Of a DNA stretch of 64,000 bases, positions 51,380-58,547 are shown one piece after another. The notes below the pieces were generated by a model. That model worked only from the letters and a program-made list of their open reading frames with translations. It made no database searches and was not told the origin of the DNA. This stretch comes from Caproicibacter sp047777415 (GTDB taxonomy: Bacteria > Bacillota > Clostridia > Oscillospirales > Acutalibacteraceae), in the NCBI GenBank assembly GCA_047777415.1, contig JBKEEO010000001.1, positions 620,001-684,000 of the forward strand, in the 5' to 3' direction. Numbering within the stretch: position 1 is the stretch's first letter; each line of letters begins with the position of its first letter. The position numbers and the translations under genes are program-made.

Positions 51380-52465
51380 ATGTCTAACAGGCTGTTTCAG
51401 GGTGTTATACACCAAATGAAAGATGCAATTGACCGCACAATCGGAGTAGTTGATGAAAATGCCGTGATAATTGCGTGCAGTGAATTGGGACGAATCGGTG
51501 AAGTCAATGACAGTATCACGTCGGAGGCTCTTGTTTCACCCGGAACTTTTGTGGTAAATGGATATACTTACCGGTCTTTTGGCAACCGGCCTCGCCCGGA
51601 GTACGCAGTTTTTGTTTCCGGCAGCGACCCTGAGGCCAGCCGCTATGCTTCAATTTTGGCAGTGTCGCTTAGCAGCATTAAACAGTACTATGATGAAAAA
51701 TATGACCGCAGTAATTTCATCAAAAATGTGATTTTGGACAATATTCTGCCCGGTGACATTTACTTAAAAGCCCGGGAGCTTCGCTTTAATGCTGATGTAA
51801 GCCGAGTGTGCATGCTCATTAAGGTAACAAATAAAACGGATATTTCCGCTTTTGATGTCATCCAAAATTTATTCCCGGACAAAAATAAAGACTTTATCAT
51901 CAACATTAATGAAACCGATATCGCGCTTGTTAAAGAAGTAAAGCCCGGTATCGAAATGAAAGATTTAGATAAACTTGCCAGCTCGATTGTGGATACTCTC
52001 AGCAGCGAGTTTTACACACACTGCGTCGTCGGCATCGGAACCATTGTCGTTGGCATTAAAGATCTTGCACGTTCGTTTAAAGAAGCTCAGGTTGCACTGG
52101 AAGTGGGAAAAGTCTTCGATACGGAGCGGTCAATTGTCAGTTATGACAACCTCGGGATTGCGCGCTTGATTTATCAGCTTCCCACTACGCTGTGTGAAGC
52201 ATTCTTAAAAGAAGTGTTTAAACGCGGTTCCATCGATGCGCTGGATCATGAAACTTTGTTCACCATTCAGCGTTTCTTCGAAAATAACTTGAATGTTTCC
52301 GAAACCTCCCGCAAGTTATTTGTGCACCGCAACACCCTGGTGTACCGTCTGGAGAAAATTAAGAAGATAACAGGTTTAGATTTAAGAGAGTTTGAAGATG
52401 CCATCATCTTTAAAGTCGCTCTGATGGTCAAAAAATATCTTGCATCTAATCCCGTTAAATTTTAA
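51380..52465 (+). CDS. PucR/CdaR-type transcriptional regulator
   Basis: A 361-residue activator. Its N-terminal part (about 1-130) resembles a sugar-diacid recognition or related sensor domain. A GGDEF-like middle (about 140-270) precedes the PucR C-terminal HTH_30 (about 290-345: FFENNLNVSETSRKLFVHRNTLVYRLEKIKKITGLDL), which is diagnostic. Ligand and targets are unknown. It sits between an orphan sugar ATPase and the division operon; only the ATPase link is plausible. The ATG at 51380 follows GAGGGAGTGCC. Confidence 0.85.
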   Translation: MSNRLFQGVIHQMKDAIDRTIGVVDENAVIIACSELGRIGEVNDSITSEALVSPGTFVVNGYTYRSFGNRPRPEYAVFVSGSDPEASRYASILAVSLSSIKQYYDEKYDRSNFIKNVILDNILPGDIYLKARELRFNADVSRVCMLIKVTNKTDISAFDVIQNLFPDKNKDFIININETDIALVKEVKPGIEMKDLDKLASSIVDTLSSEFYTHCVVGIGTIVVGIKDLARSFKEAQVALEVGKVFDTERSIVSYDNLGIARLIYQLPTTLCEAFLKEVFKRGSIDALDHETLFTIQRFFENNLNVSETSRKLFVHRNTLVYRLEKIKKITGLDLREFEDAIIFKVALMVKKYLASNPVKF

Positions 52466-52536
52466 CATCTATTTTGGAAATAAAAAAATTACAAAAATAT
52501 TACAAAATTTTTCTTTATGAGAATAATATTTTTTGA

Positions 52537-52580
52537 GCCCGTTGGTATTATGAAAACATACCAACGGGCAATGTTTTTTT
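52537..52580 (+). terminator. Terminator of the PucR-type gene
   Basis: GCCCGTTGGTA (52537-52547) pairs with TACCAACGGGC (52559-52569); AATGTTTTTTT follows. Confidence 0.9.
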
Positions 52581-52642
52581 AGCCCATAAAATAGTAATTA
52601 CTTGGTAATTATTTGGGAATTTGGAAATATGGAGAGATAGCA

Positions 52643-53329
52643 TTGATTGAGTTTCGGAATGTGAGTAAAATCTATTCCAACGGCACAAAAGCGCTCGAAA
52701 ACATAAATCTCCACGTGGATGACGGAGAATTTGTTTTCATTGTAGGGTCGTCTGGGGCCGGCAAAAGTACTTTTTTAAAACTGATTACTTGTGAAGAACG
52801 TCCCAGTTCCGGTGAAATTATTATTGGAGAAAAGAAACTTTCTGAGCTAAAGCGCAGTGATGTTCCTTATTTGCGGCGCACCATGGGCATGATATTCCAG
52901 GACTTTCGGCTCATCCCGAAAATGACGGTATATGAAAATGTGGCGTTTGCCATGCATGTGGTCGGGGCTTCCAACCGAGAAATCCGAAAGCGTGTGCCGT
53001 ACATACTGGGGCTTGTAAACCTGCAGGACAAAGCAAACTGCCACCCCAGGGAACTTTCCGGCGGTGAACAGCAGCGCGTTGGCCTCGCGCGTGCACTGAT
53101 TAATTCCCCGCGTCTTTTAATAGCGGACGAGCCTACCGGAAATATCGACCCCGCGCTCTCCTTTGAAATAGTAGATTTGTTCAGCGAGATCAACAAACGC
53201 GGCACAACCATTTTGATGGTAACACATGAACATTCGCTTGTGCGCCATTTTGGAAGAAGAGTAATTGAAATTCACGGCGGCACCATTGTTGCCGACAGCT
53301 GCAACTGGGAGGCACGCCATGCTGAATAA
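52643..53329 (+). CDS. ftsE: Cell division ATPase FtsE
   Basis: Cytoplasmic ATPase of the FtsEX complex, which uses ATP hydrolysis to switch peptidoglycan hydrolases on at the septum. 228 residues, the normal FtsE length. Walker A GSSGAGKST (35-43), signature LSGGEQQR, Walker B LLIADEPTGNIDP and H-loop THEHSL are present. It starts at a TTG (52643) after GGAGAG; upstream frame extensions lack a site. It overlaps ftsX by 11 bases, so translation is coupled. Confidence 0.96.
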   Translation: MIEFRNVSKIYSNGTKALENINLHVDDGEFVFIVGSSGAGKSTFLKLITCEERPSSGEIIIGEKKLSELKRSDVPYLRRTMGMIFQDFRLIPKMTVYENVAFAMHVVGASNREIRKRVPYILGLVNLQDKANCHPRELSGGEQQRVGLARALINSPRLLIADEPTGNIDPALSFEIVDLFSEINKRGTTILMVTHEHSLVRHFGRRVIEIHGGTIVADSCNWEARHAE

Positions 53330-54230
53330 CATGCGTTACCTGTTCCGCGAAGGAGTCAAAAATATTTGGAGCAACCGAACCATGTCGCTCGCGTCGATTG
53401 GTGTTCTGATTTCCTGCCTGCTTTTAACAGGTGCGGCAATTCTTTTTTCCATGAATATCAACGCGGCCATGGCTTCCATAGAAGGCAACAACTCAATAAA
53501 AGTTTACATGGATAAAGACCTCCCCGTTCTGGCTGCACTACAGGCCGGCGAGGAAATTAAAAGACTGGATAACATAAAAAGCTGCCAGTTCATTTCCAAA
53601 GATGACGCAATCCAAAATGTCATCAGTATGCTCGACAGCGAGAACACCGAGTTGATAAAAGATATGATTGGAGAAGACAATCCGCTGCCCGACGCCTTTC
53701 AGGTTTCGTTCGAAGATCTCTCCAAATATGAAGAAACCGTAGAACAAATTAAAAACATCGACGGGGTGTCCTCCATCAATGATTACTCCGACGTAGCGGA
53801 AAAACTGACAAGCCTGGATCGTTTGGTTACAACGGTGGGTTCTTGGATTATCCTACTGCTCAGTGTGGTTTCGCTGTTTATTATCGCGAATACCATCCGC
53901 GTAACCATGTTCTCACGCCGGCTGGAAATCAGCATTATGAAGGCCGTGGGGGCTACCAACTGGTTCGTTCGTGTGCCTTTCATTGTGGAAGGCATTATTA
54001 TCGGAATGATTTCAGGCGTCATTGCAAGCCTGATTTTACGCCTTTTCTATGATAAGCTAACCAGTACCATCACTTCCATTATGTTGTTTTCACCTCTTTC
54101 CATCGGGCCAATTCAATGGAAAATCACACTGTTGTTTCTGCTGGCCGGTTCTTTGTTCGGCGCAGTCGGCGGAGCGATATCCATTGGTAAATATCTGAAG
54201 AAAGAAGGAGGCGATATCGTTGATTGGTAA
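53319..54230 (+). CDS. ftsX: Cell division protein FtsX
   Basis: Membrane partner of FtsE: a 303-residue protein with four helices. A cytoplasmic NNMRYLFREGVKNIWSNRTMSLASIG start precedes the first helix. A large outer loop (about 55-165) binds the hydrolase. The last three helices include the RLEISIMKAVGATNWFVRVPFIVEG segment typical of FtsX. The ATG at 53319 follows GGGAGGCACGCC and overlaps the ftsE stop. The next gene, an M23 hydrolase with a coiled coil, is its expected target. Confidence 0.95.
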   Translation: MLNNMRYLFREGVKNIWSNRTMSLASIGVLISCLLLTGAAILFSMNINAAMASIEGNNSIKVYMDKDLPVLAALQAGEEIKRLDNIKSCQFISKDDAIQNVISMLDSENTELIKDMIGEDNPLPDAFQVSFEDLSKYEETVEQIKNIDGVSSINDYSDVAEKLTSLDRLVTTVGSWIILLLSVVSLFIIANTIRVTMFSRRLEISIMKAVGATNWFVRVPFIVEGIIIGMISGVIASLILRLFYDKLTSTITSIMLFSPLSIGPIQWKITLLFLLAGSLFGAVGGAISIGKYLKKEGGDIVDW

Positions 54231-55413
54231 AAAAGCCGTTAAACTTCTGGCAGCAGTACTGGCAGCGTTTCTTTTGATTCTTTCCGTTCCGGCAGTTCAG
54301 CCGGCCGAAGCCTCCACTTTGAGCGAACTGCAGCAAAAACAGGAAGAACTGAAACAAAAAAAGGCCGAAGTGGATGCACAGCTTGAATCTCTTAAAAACG
54401 ATAAATCGAAAAAACTACAGTATAAAGAGGTGCTCCTGTCGCAAATTAACACTGTGGAGGAACAAATTGACAATTTAAACGACCAGATTGCACAACTGAA
54501 CAGTGATATTAAAGAGAAAGAGCAGCAAATCGCGCAGAAACAGCAAGATATCGACTCCGATATTGAGAAGTTGAAGGAAAGGCTGTATGCCATTTACTTA
54601 ACCGGGGATGCTTCCACACTCGAAATCATTTTAAATGCGAAAAATTTAATGGATTTAGCTGATAAGGCTGAAGTGCTCAAGGCTATTACAGAGCACGACA
54701 CCGAGCTTATTAACCGTCTCAAAGAAGAAATGCAGTCCATTGCGGATCAAAAAGAGGAAATTGAACAACAGCGCGATGCCGTTGCGGAACACAAAAAAGA
54801 GTACGACCAAAAACAAGCAGAACTGACAGAGCTGGTCAATGAAGTCAATCAGACCATTGCTGAACTTTCCGAAGACGAATCCGCCATGGAAGCACAGAGC
54901 AAAGCACTGGCACAGCAGGAGGCAGAGGCTGCAGAGGCAATTGACGCATGGTATGCACAGTATTACGCCTCACAAGGCGGGGGAACCTCCAACAGCGGCG
55001 GGTATGTCAGCACGGGGAACTTTACTTGGCCGGTGCCAAGCTGTACCACTATCACAAGCGGGTTTGGCGCACGCTGGGGCACCGTCCACAAGGGAATTGA
55101 CATATCCCGTTCGGGAATTTACGGGGCGGCGATTGTCGCGGCGGATTCCGGAAAAGTAATTAAAGCCGGATACGGCAACTACGGTACCGGCTACGGTGGG
55201 TACGGAAATGTAGTCGCCATTGACCACGGCGGCGGATATTCCACCCTGTATGGCCACATGAGCCGCGTTGCGGTCAGTGCCGGTGAGTATGTAACAAAAG
55301 GCCAGGTTATTGGATATGTCGGTTCCACAGGACAATCCACCGGACCGCACTTGCACTTTGAAATTCGTGTCAACGGTGTTGCAAAAGATCCAATGAATTG
55401 GTTTTCCAAGTAA
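54220..55413 (+). CDS. PcsB/EnvC-type murein hydrolase with M23 domain
   Basis: A 397-residue secreted protein. A signal peptide (about 1-30) is followed by a long coiled coil (about 35-235, heptads of Glu/Gln/Lys/Leu), a Gly/Ser linker and a C-terminal M23 (LytM) domain (about 270-397). The zinc and catalytic residues are intact: HKGIDIS (H and D) and GPHLHFEIR (HxH). So this is an active-type endopeptidase, unlike the degenerate EnvC of E. coli. The coiled coil should receive the FtsX signal. The start is a TTG (54220) after AAGGAGG, overlapping ftsX by 11 bases. Confidence 0.92.
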   Translation: MIGKKAVKLLAAVLAAFLLILSVPAVQPAEASTLSELQQKQEELKQKKAEVDAQLESLKNDKSKKLQYKEVLLSQINTVEEQIDNLNDQIAQLNSDIKEKEQQIAQKQQDIDSDIEKLKERLYAIYLTGDASTLEIILNAKNLMDLADKAEVLKAITEHDTELINRLKEEMQSIADQKEEIEQQRDAVAEHKKEYDQKQAELTELVNEVNQTIAELSEDESAMEAQSKALAQQEAEAAEAIDAWYAQYYASQGGGTSNSGGYVSTGNFTWPVPSCTTITSGFGARWGTVHKGIDISRSGIYGAAIVAADSGKVIKAGYGNYGTGYGGYGNVVAIDHGGGYSTLYGHMSRVAVSAGEYVTKGQVIGYVGSTGQSTGPHLHFEIRVNGVAKDPMNWFSK

Positions 55414-55432
55414 TGGATAAGGAAGGAAAGGA

Positions 55433-56737
55433 ATGGGCAAAAAATTCTCACTTGGTGCGGTTGTGTCGATTTCTGCCATTACCGCGGCCGTCACAGTTTC
55501 TCTGAGCTATCTTTATGCAATGGATAGTTTCAACGCAAAGGTGGCAGATATCAATCAGCGCCAGGCCATGTATCAAAAGCTGAGCGAAATCGACCAGAAA
55601 GCACGGCAGGACTACATCGGCACCATTGACGAATCCACGCTGACAGACGGCATTTGTGCCGGGTATGTAGCCGGCCTTGGTGATGAAAACGCAAAATATC
55701 TTTCCGCACAGAAATACAAGGAATATGTAGCAGCTAACGGAGCAAAAAACGTGGGCGTCGGCATTAAAACCGTGCAGGATGAGGACGGCAACATGGAAGT
55801 CACGGACGTTCTGCCAAATTCTCCCGCGGAAGAGGCCGGTATCCAAAAAGGTGATGTCATTGTCTCCATGGACGGCAAAGAAATTGTCCGCATCACCTAC
55901 GGCGACGCGCTGAATAAACTCGACGGCAAGGCGGGTACGACGGTAACGTTGGGTGTTCTTCGCCCAATAGAAAATGAAGATTCCGCCTCATCCGGAGAAC
56001 CCTCTTCTCAATCCCTTACGTTTACCATCACGCGTGCGGAATATACGGAACCCACCATTACCTATGACATGATTAACGGGAATGTTGCATACCTTAAAAT
56101 TTCCGAATTCAATGACGATACACCAACAAATTTCAGCACGGCACTGAACAAACTGATGGGTGAAAATGCGTGCGGCGCGGTGATTGACCTTCGCAACAAT
56201 CCGGGCGGCAGTGTTGAGGCCGCGGCGAAGGTATTGGATATCCTGCTGCCGGCCGGAAACCTAGTCAGCAGCCAGGACAAAAGCGGTGAAGTCACCGTGG
56301 AATACACCTCAAAATCCGGAGCGGTTGACCTGCCGCTCAGTGTGGTCATAAACGGGGACACTTACGGTGCTGCGGAAATTTTCGCTTCGGATATCAAGGA
56401 CTTTAAAAAAGGACTGCTCGTTGGAGAAACCACAGCCGGGTATGGCACGAAAGACGAGGCTGTTCCGCTTTCCGACGGCTCCGCCATGATTCTCTCGGTT
56501 GCGTATTATCTCACTGTCGGCGGTGAGACATTTAACGGAATCGGTATCAGTCCGGATATCAGCAAGAGCCTGACCGAAGAGCAGGAATCCTTGCTTTTGC
56601 GCAATCAGCTTTCGGCGGAGGATGACCCACAGGTGCAAGCGGGCGTAACAGCACTCATCCGTCAGGGCTGTGCAGTGGAACAGGTTCCCGGCGTTTCTTC
56701 TTCCTCTTCGGAGGATTCTCAAGAAACTTTGGAGTGA
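55433..56737 (+). CDS. S41 (C-terminal processing) protease homologue lacking catalytic residues
   Basis: A 434-residue exported S41-fold protein: N-terminal helix (about 5-30), S41 N-region, PDZ (about 103-180, GVGIKTV...NSPAEEAGIQKGDVIVSMDG), then the S41 core and a Ser/Glu tail. In active family members the nucleophile is in a (S/T)xSAxE motif and the lysine in TxGKG. Here they are TYGAAE (Gly312) and TAGYG (Tyr337), so both catalytic residues are replaced. The rest (RNNPGGS at 254-260, VVINGD) is well kept. It lies 19 bases after the hydrolase gene and likely acts as a binding or adaptor subunit of the FtsEX machinery. The stop codon falls in the duplicated target of the next IS. Confidence 0.85.
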   Translation: MGKKFSLGAVVSISAITAAVTVSLSYLYAMDSFNAKVADINQRQAMYQKLSEIDQKARQDYIGTIDESTLTDGICAGYVAGLGDENAKYLSAQKYKEYVAANGAKNVGVGIKTVQDEDGNMEVTDVLPNSPAEEAGIQKGDVIVSMDGKEIVRITYGDALNKLDGKAGTTVTLGVLRPIENEDSASSGEPSSQSLTFTITRAEYTEPTITYDMINGNVAYLKISEFNDDTPTNFSTALNKLMGENACGAVIDLRNNPGGSVEAAAKVLDILLPAGNLVSSQDKSGEVTVEYTSKSGAVDLPLSVVINGDTYGAAEIFASDIKDFKKGLLVGETTAGYGTKDEAVPLSDGSAMILSVAYYLTVGGETFNGIGISPDISKSLTEEQESLLLRNQLSAEDDPQVQAGVTALIRQGCAVEQVPGVSSSSSEDSQETLE

Positions 56738-56807
56738 TTTGCGGTTTTACTGCGCACTTGTAGGACTACAATACATATTGGACAGTTGAGAAAAAATAAA
56801 ATACAGA

Positions 56808-56870
56808 AATGGACACATCGGTTACAATAAAGCTACCAAAACCAAATCATACCGAGAGGAAGTGTCCATT
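56808..56870 (+). promoter_or_regulatory. Start-sequestering inverted repeat of the third IS
   Basis: AATGGACAC (56808-56816) is complementary to GTGTCCATT (56862-56870), which lies between the GAGAGG ribosome site and the ATG at 56876. A TACAAT (56823-56828) between the arms would start RNA near 56835, after the left arm. Only read-through RNA can therefore fold. Confidence 0.55.
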
Positions 56871-56875
56871 CCTGC

Positions 56876-57811
56876 ATGAATAGTGTAACACAAGACATGA
56901 AGTTTAGGCAATCCATAATGATCTACGCTCAAAAGTACGGTGTCAGTCGTGCAAGCAGAAAGTACAACAAAAGTCGTTCCTTTATTTACTTTTGGATGGC
57001 CCGGTATGACGGTACATTAGAATCGTTGGCTTGCCGGTCTAGAAGGCCACACAGTCATCCAAACCAGCATACACCTGCCGAGTTAAAACTGATTCGCGAT
57101 ATGCGGCGCAGGAACCCAGAACTCGGTATGATTGAACTATGGTCCCGGTTAAAAAAGCGCGGATACAAGCGATGTCCGGAAAGTCTGTTCCGTGTAATGC
57201 GCCGAATTGGGATTTTTCCAGAGGCAAAACCGAAGAAAAAATATCAGCCAAAGCCATATGAGCAAATGACGCATCCCGGAGAGCGCATTCAAATCGATGT
57301 AAAGGTAGTCCCAAAGCGCTGTATTGCCGACCCTGAGCTTCGACTTTTCCAGTACACCGCTATTGATGAATTTTCTAGGCTGCGTTTTTTGGCAGCATAC
57401 CCTGAACAGAGTACCTACTCTTCTGCCGACTTTCTAAAACGAGCTGTCAAATGGTTTGCTCGGCGCGGTGTTCATGTGGAATGCATTCAAACTGACAACG
57501 GTTTTGAATTCACCAACCGTTTTTCCCCATCAAAGAAACATCTGCTGACGCTCTTCGAGGCCACTGCCGCTCAACTGCATATCCGGCACAAACTGATTCG
57601 GCCTTATACGCCCAGGCACAATGGTAAAGTGGAACGCAGCCATCGCGAAGACCAAAAACGCTTTTACAACAAACACCATTTTTATTCCTTAGCTGACTTT
57701 GAAAACCAACTTTCCATCTACTTACGCCGCTCTAACAATATGCCGATGCGTCCTCTTCACTGGTTATCTCCTTCTGAATTTTTACAATCCCATACTGTCC
57801 AATATGTTTGA
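56876..57811 (+). CDS. DDE transposase, IS481/IS1202-like
   Basis: A 311-residue transposase with an N-terminal HTH (SIMIYAQKYGVSRASRKYNKSRSFIYFWMARY, 14-45) and an rve-type core: ERIQIDVKVVP (first Asp near residue 141), ECIQTDNGFEF (second Asp near residue 205) and HNGKVERSHREDQKRFY (Glu near residue 256). The order and short length fit IS481 or the related IS1202 group. The ATG at 56876 is 15 bases from GAGAGGA, a long spacing. The gene is intact. Confidence 0.88.
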   Translation: MNSVTQDMKFRQSIMIYAQKYGVSRASRKYNKSRSFIYFWMARYDGTLESLACRSRRPHSHPNQHTPAELKLIRDMRRRNPELGMIELWSRLKKRGYKRCPESLFRVMRRIGIFPEAKPKKKYQPKPYEQMTHPGERIQIDVKVVPKRCIADPELRLFQYTAIDEFSRLRFLAAYPEQSTYSSADFLKRAVKWFARRGVHVECIQTDNGFEFTNRFSPSKKHLLTLFEATAAQLHIRHKLIRPYTPRHNGKVERSHREDQKRFYNKHHFYSLADFENQLSIYLRRSNNMPMRPLHWLSPSEFLQSHTVQYV

Positions 57812-57850
57812 CAAACCTACAGTGATTTGCGGTTTTACTGCGCACTTTTA

Positions 57851-57879
57851 TTGACAGAACAGACCCTGCTCACTATAAT
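57851..57879 (+). promoter_or_regulatory. Consensus promoter of greA
   Basis: TTGACA (57851-57856), exactly 17 bases, TATAAT (57874-57879), 58 bases before greA and four bases beyond the IS-flanking duplication. Confidence 0.9.
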
Positions 57880-57937
57880 AGAATTATTCTGAATAGAACG
57901 CTCGATTTTCGCGTCTAAATAAAAAGGTGGTAGTATA

Positions 57938-58426
57938 ATGGCTCAAAAGCAGATTATTTTGACCAAGGAAGGTCTTGCTAAGCTGGAAAGTGAGCTTGAT
58001 GAACTAAAAGGTGTCAAGCGTAAGGAAGTAGCCGAAAAAATCAAAGTTGCCCTCTCGTTTGGTGACTTGTCCGAAAACAGCGAATACGACGAGGCAAAGA
58101 ACGAACAAGCTATCATCGAAGCTCGCATTGCGGATATCGAAGCTATGCTGAAAAATGTCCGTGTCATTGATGAAAGCGAGCTAAGCAGCGAAAACGTGCA
58201 TATTGGCTCCAAGGTGGAGCTTCGCGTGGTAAATCCCAAAACGGGAAGCAGTCAGGTAGTCAATTATCGGATTGTCGGCTCCAATGAAGCGGATCCCGTC
58301 AACGGCTGTATTTCGGATGAATCCGCAGTTGGCAAAGCCCTTTTGGACCATGGAATTGGCGATAAAGTTACGGTGGAAGTACCTGCCGGAGTAATGGAAT
58401 ATGAAATTTTAGCCATTTCCAAATAA
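57938..58426 (+). CDS. greA: Transcript cleavage factor GreA
   Basis: Rescues backtracked RNA polymerase by stimulating RNA cleavage. 162 residues. The N-terminal coiled-coil hairpin (1-75) carries the two tip acidic residues in LSENSEYDEAKNEQ. The C-terminal FKBP-like domain (80-160) has GSKVELRVVNPKTGSSQVVNYRIVG. The ATG at 57938 follows AAAAGGTGG. It is followed by a terminator and lysS, the usual Firmicutes order. Confidence 0.97.
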   Translation: MAQKQIILTKEGLAKLESELDELKGVKRKEVAEKIKVALSFGDLSENSEYDEAKNEQAIIEARIADIEAMLKNVRVIDESELSSENVHIGSKVELRVVNPKTGSSQVVNYRIVGSNEADPVNGCISDESAVGKALLDHGIGDKVTVEVPAGVMEYEILAISK

Positions 58427-58432
58427 ATTGCG

Positions 58433-58507
58433 GGCAGGAGCGGCTGTAATACCGTCCTGCCTTTTTACCGCTCAGGACACAGAGCCCTGCTTAAAGGGGG
58501 CTTTTTT
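58433..58507 (+). terminator. Tandem terminators between greA and lysS
   Basis: GGCAGGA (58433-58439) pairs with TCCTGCC (58455-58461), followed by five T. A second hairpin AGCCC...GGGCT (58483-58502) has six T behind it. No T-box signature was found in front of lysS. Confidence 0.75.
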
Positions 58508-58547
58508 GTGTGAGTGGAAATCATTATTTAGATTTAGGAGAATGATC

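Larger units (their letters stand above)
56759..57821 (+). mobile_element. Insertion sequence, IS481/IS1202-like, with 25-bp flanking duplication
   Basis: 1063 bp. An exact 25-base direct repeat flanks it (56734-56758 and 57822-57846), starting with GTGATTTGCGG. The ends are inverted repeats that begin TGTAGG on each side and share ACATATTGGACAGT further in. It carries one intact transposase gene on the plus strand. Known IS481 elements usually duplicate 4-15 bases, while the IS1202 group makes long duplications of about this size. It sits between the S41 stop and the greA promoter, spoiling neither. Confidence 0.9.

Noticed and set aside
56734..56758. Xer/dif site as IS target
   Set aside because: The 25-mer has no clear paired 11-bp arms around a 6-bp centre; only its duplication is certain.
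58433..58547. T-box leader for lysS
   Set aside because: No T-box sequence or specifier loop is visible, only two terminator hairpins belonging to greA.
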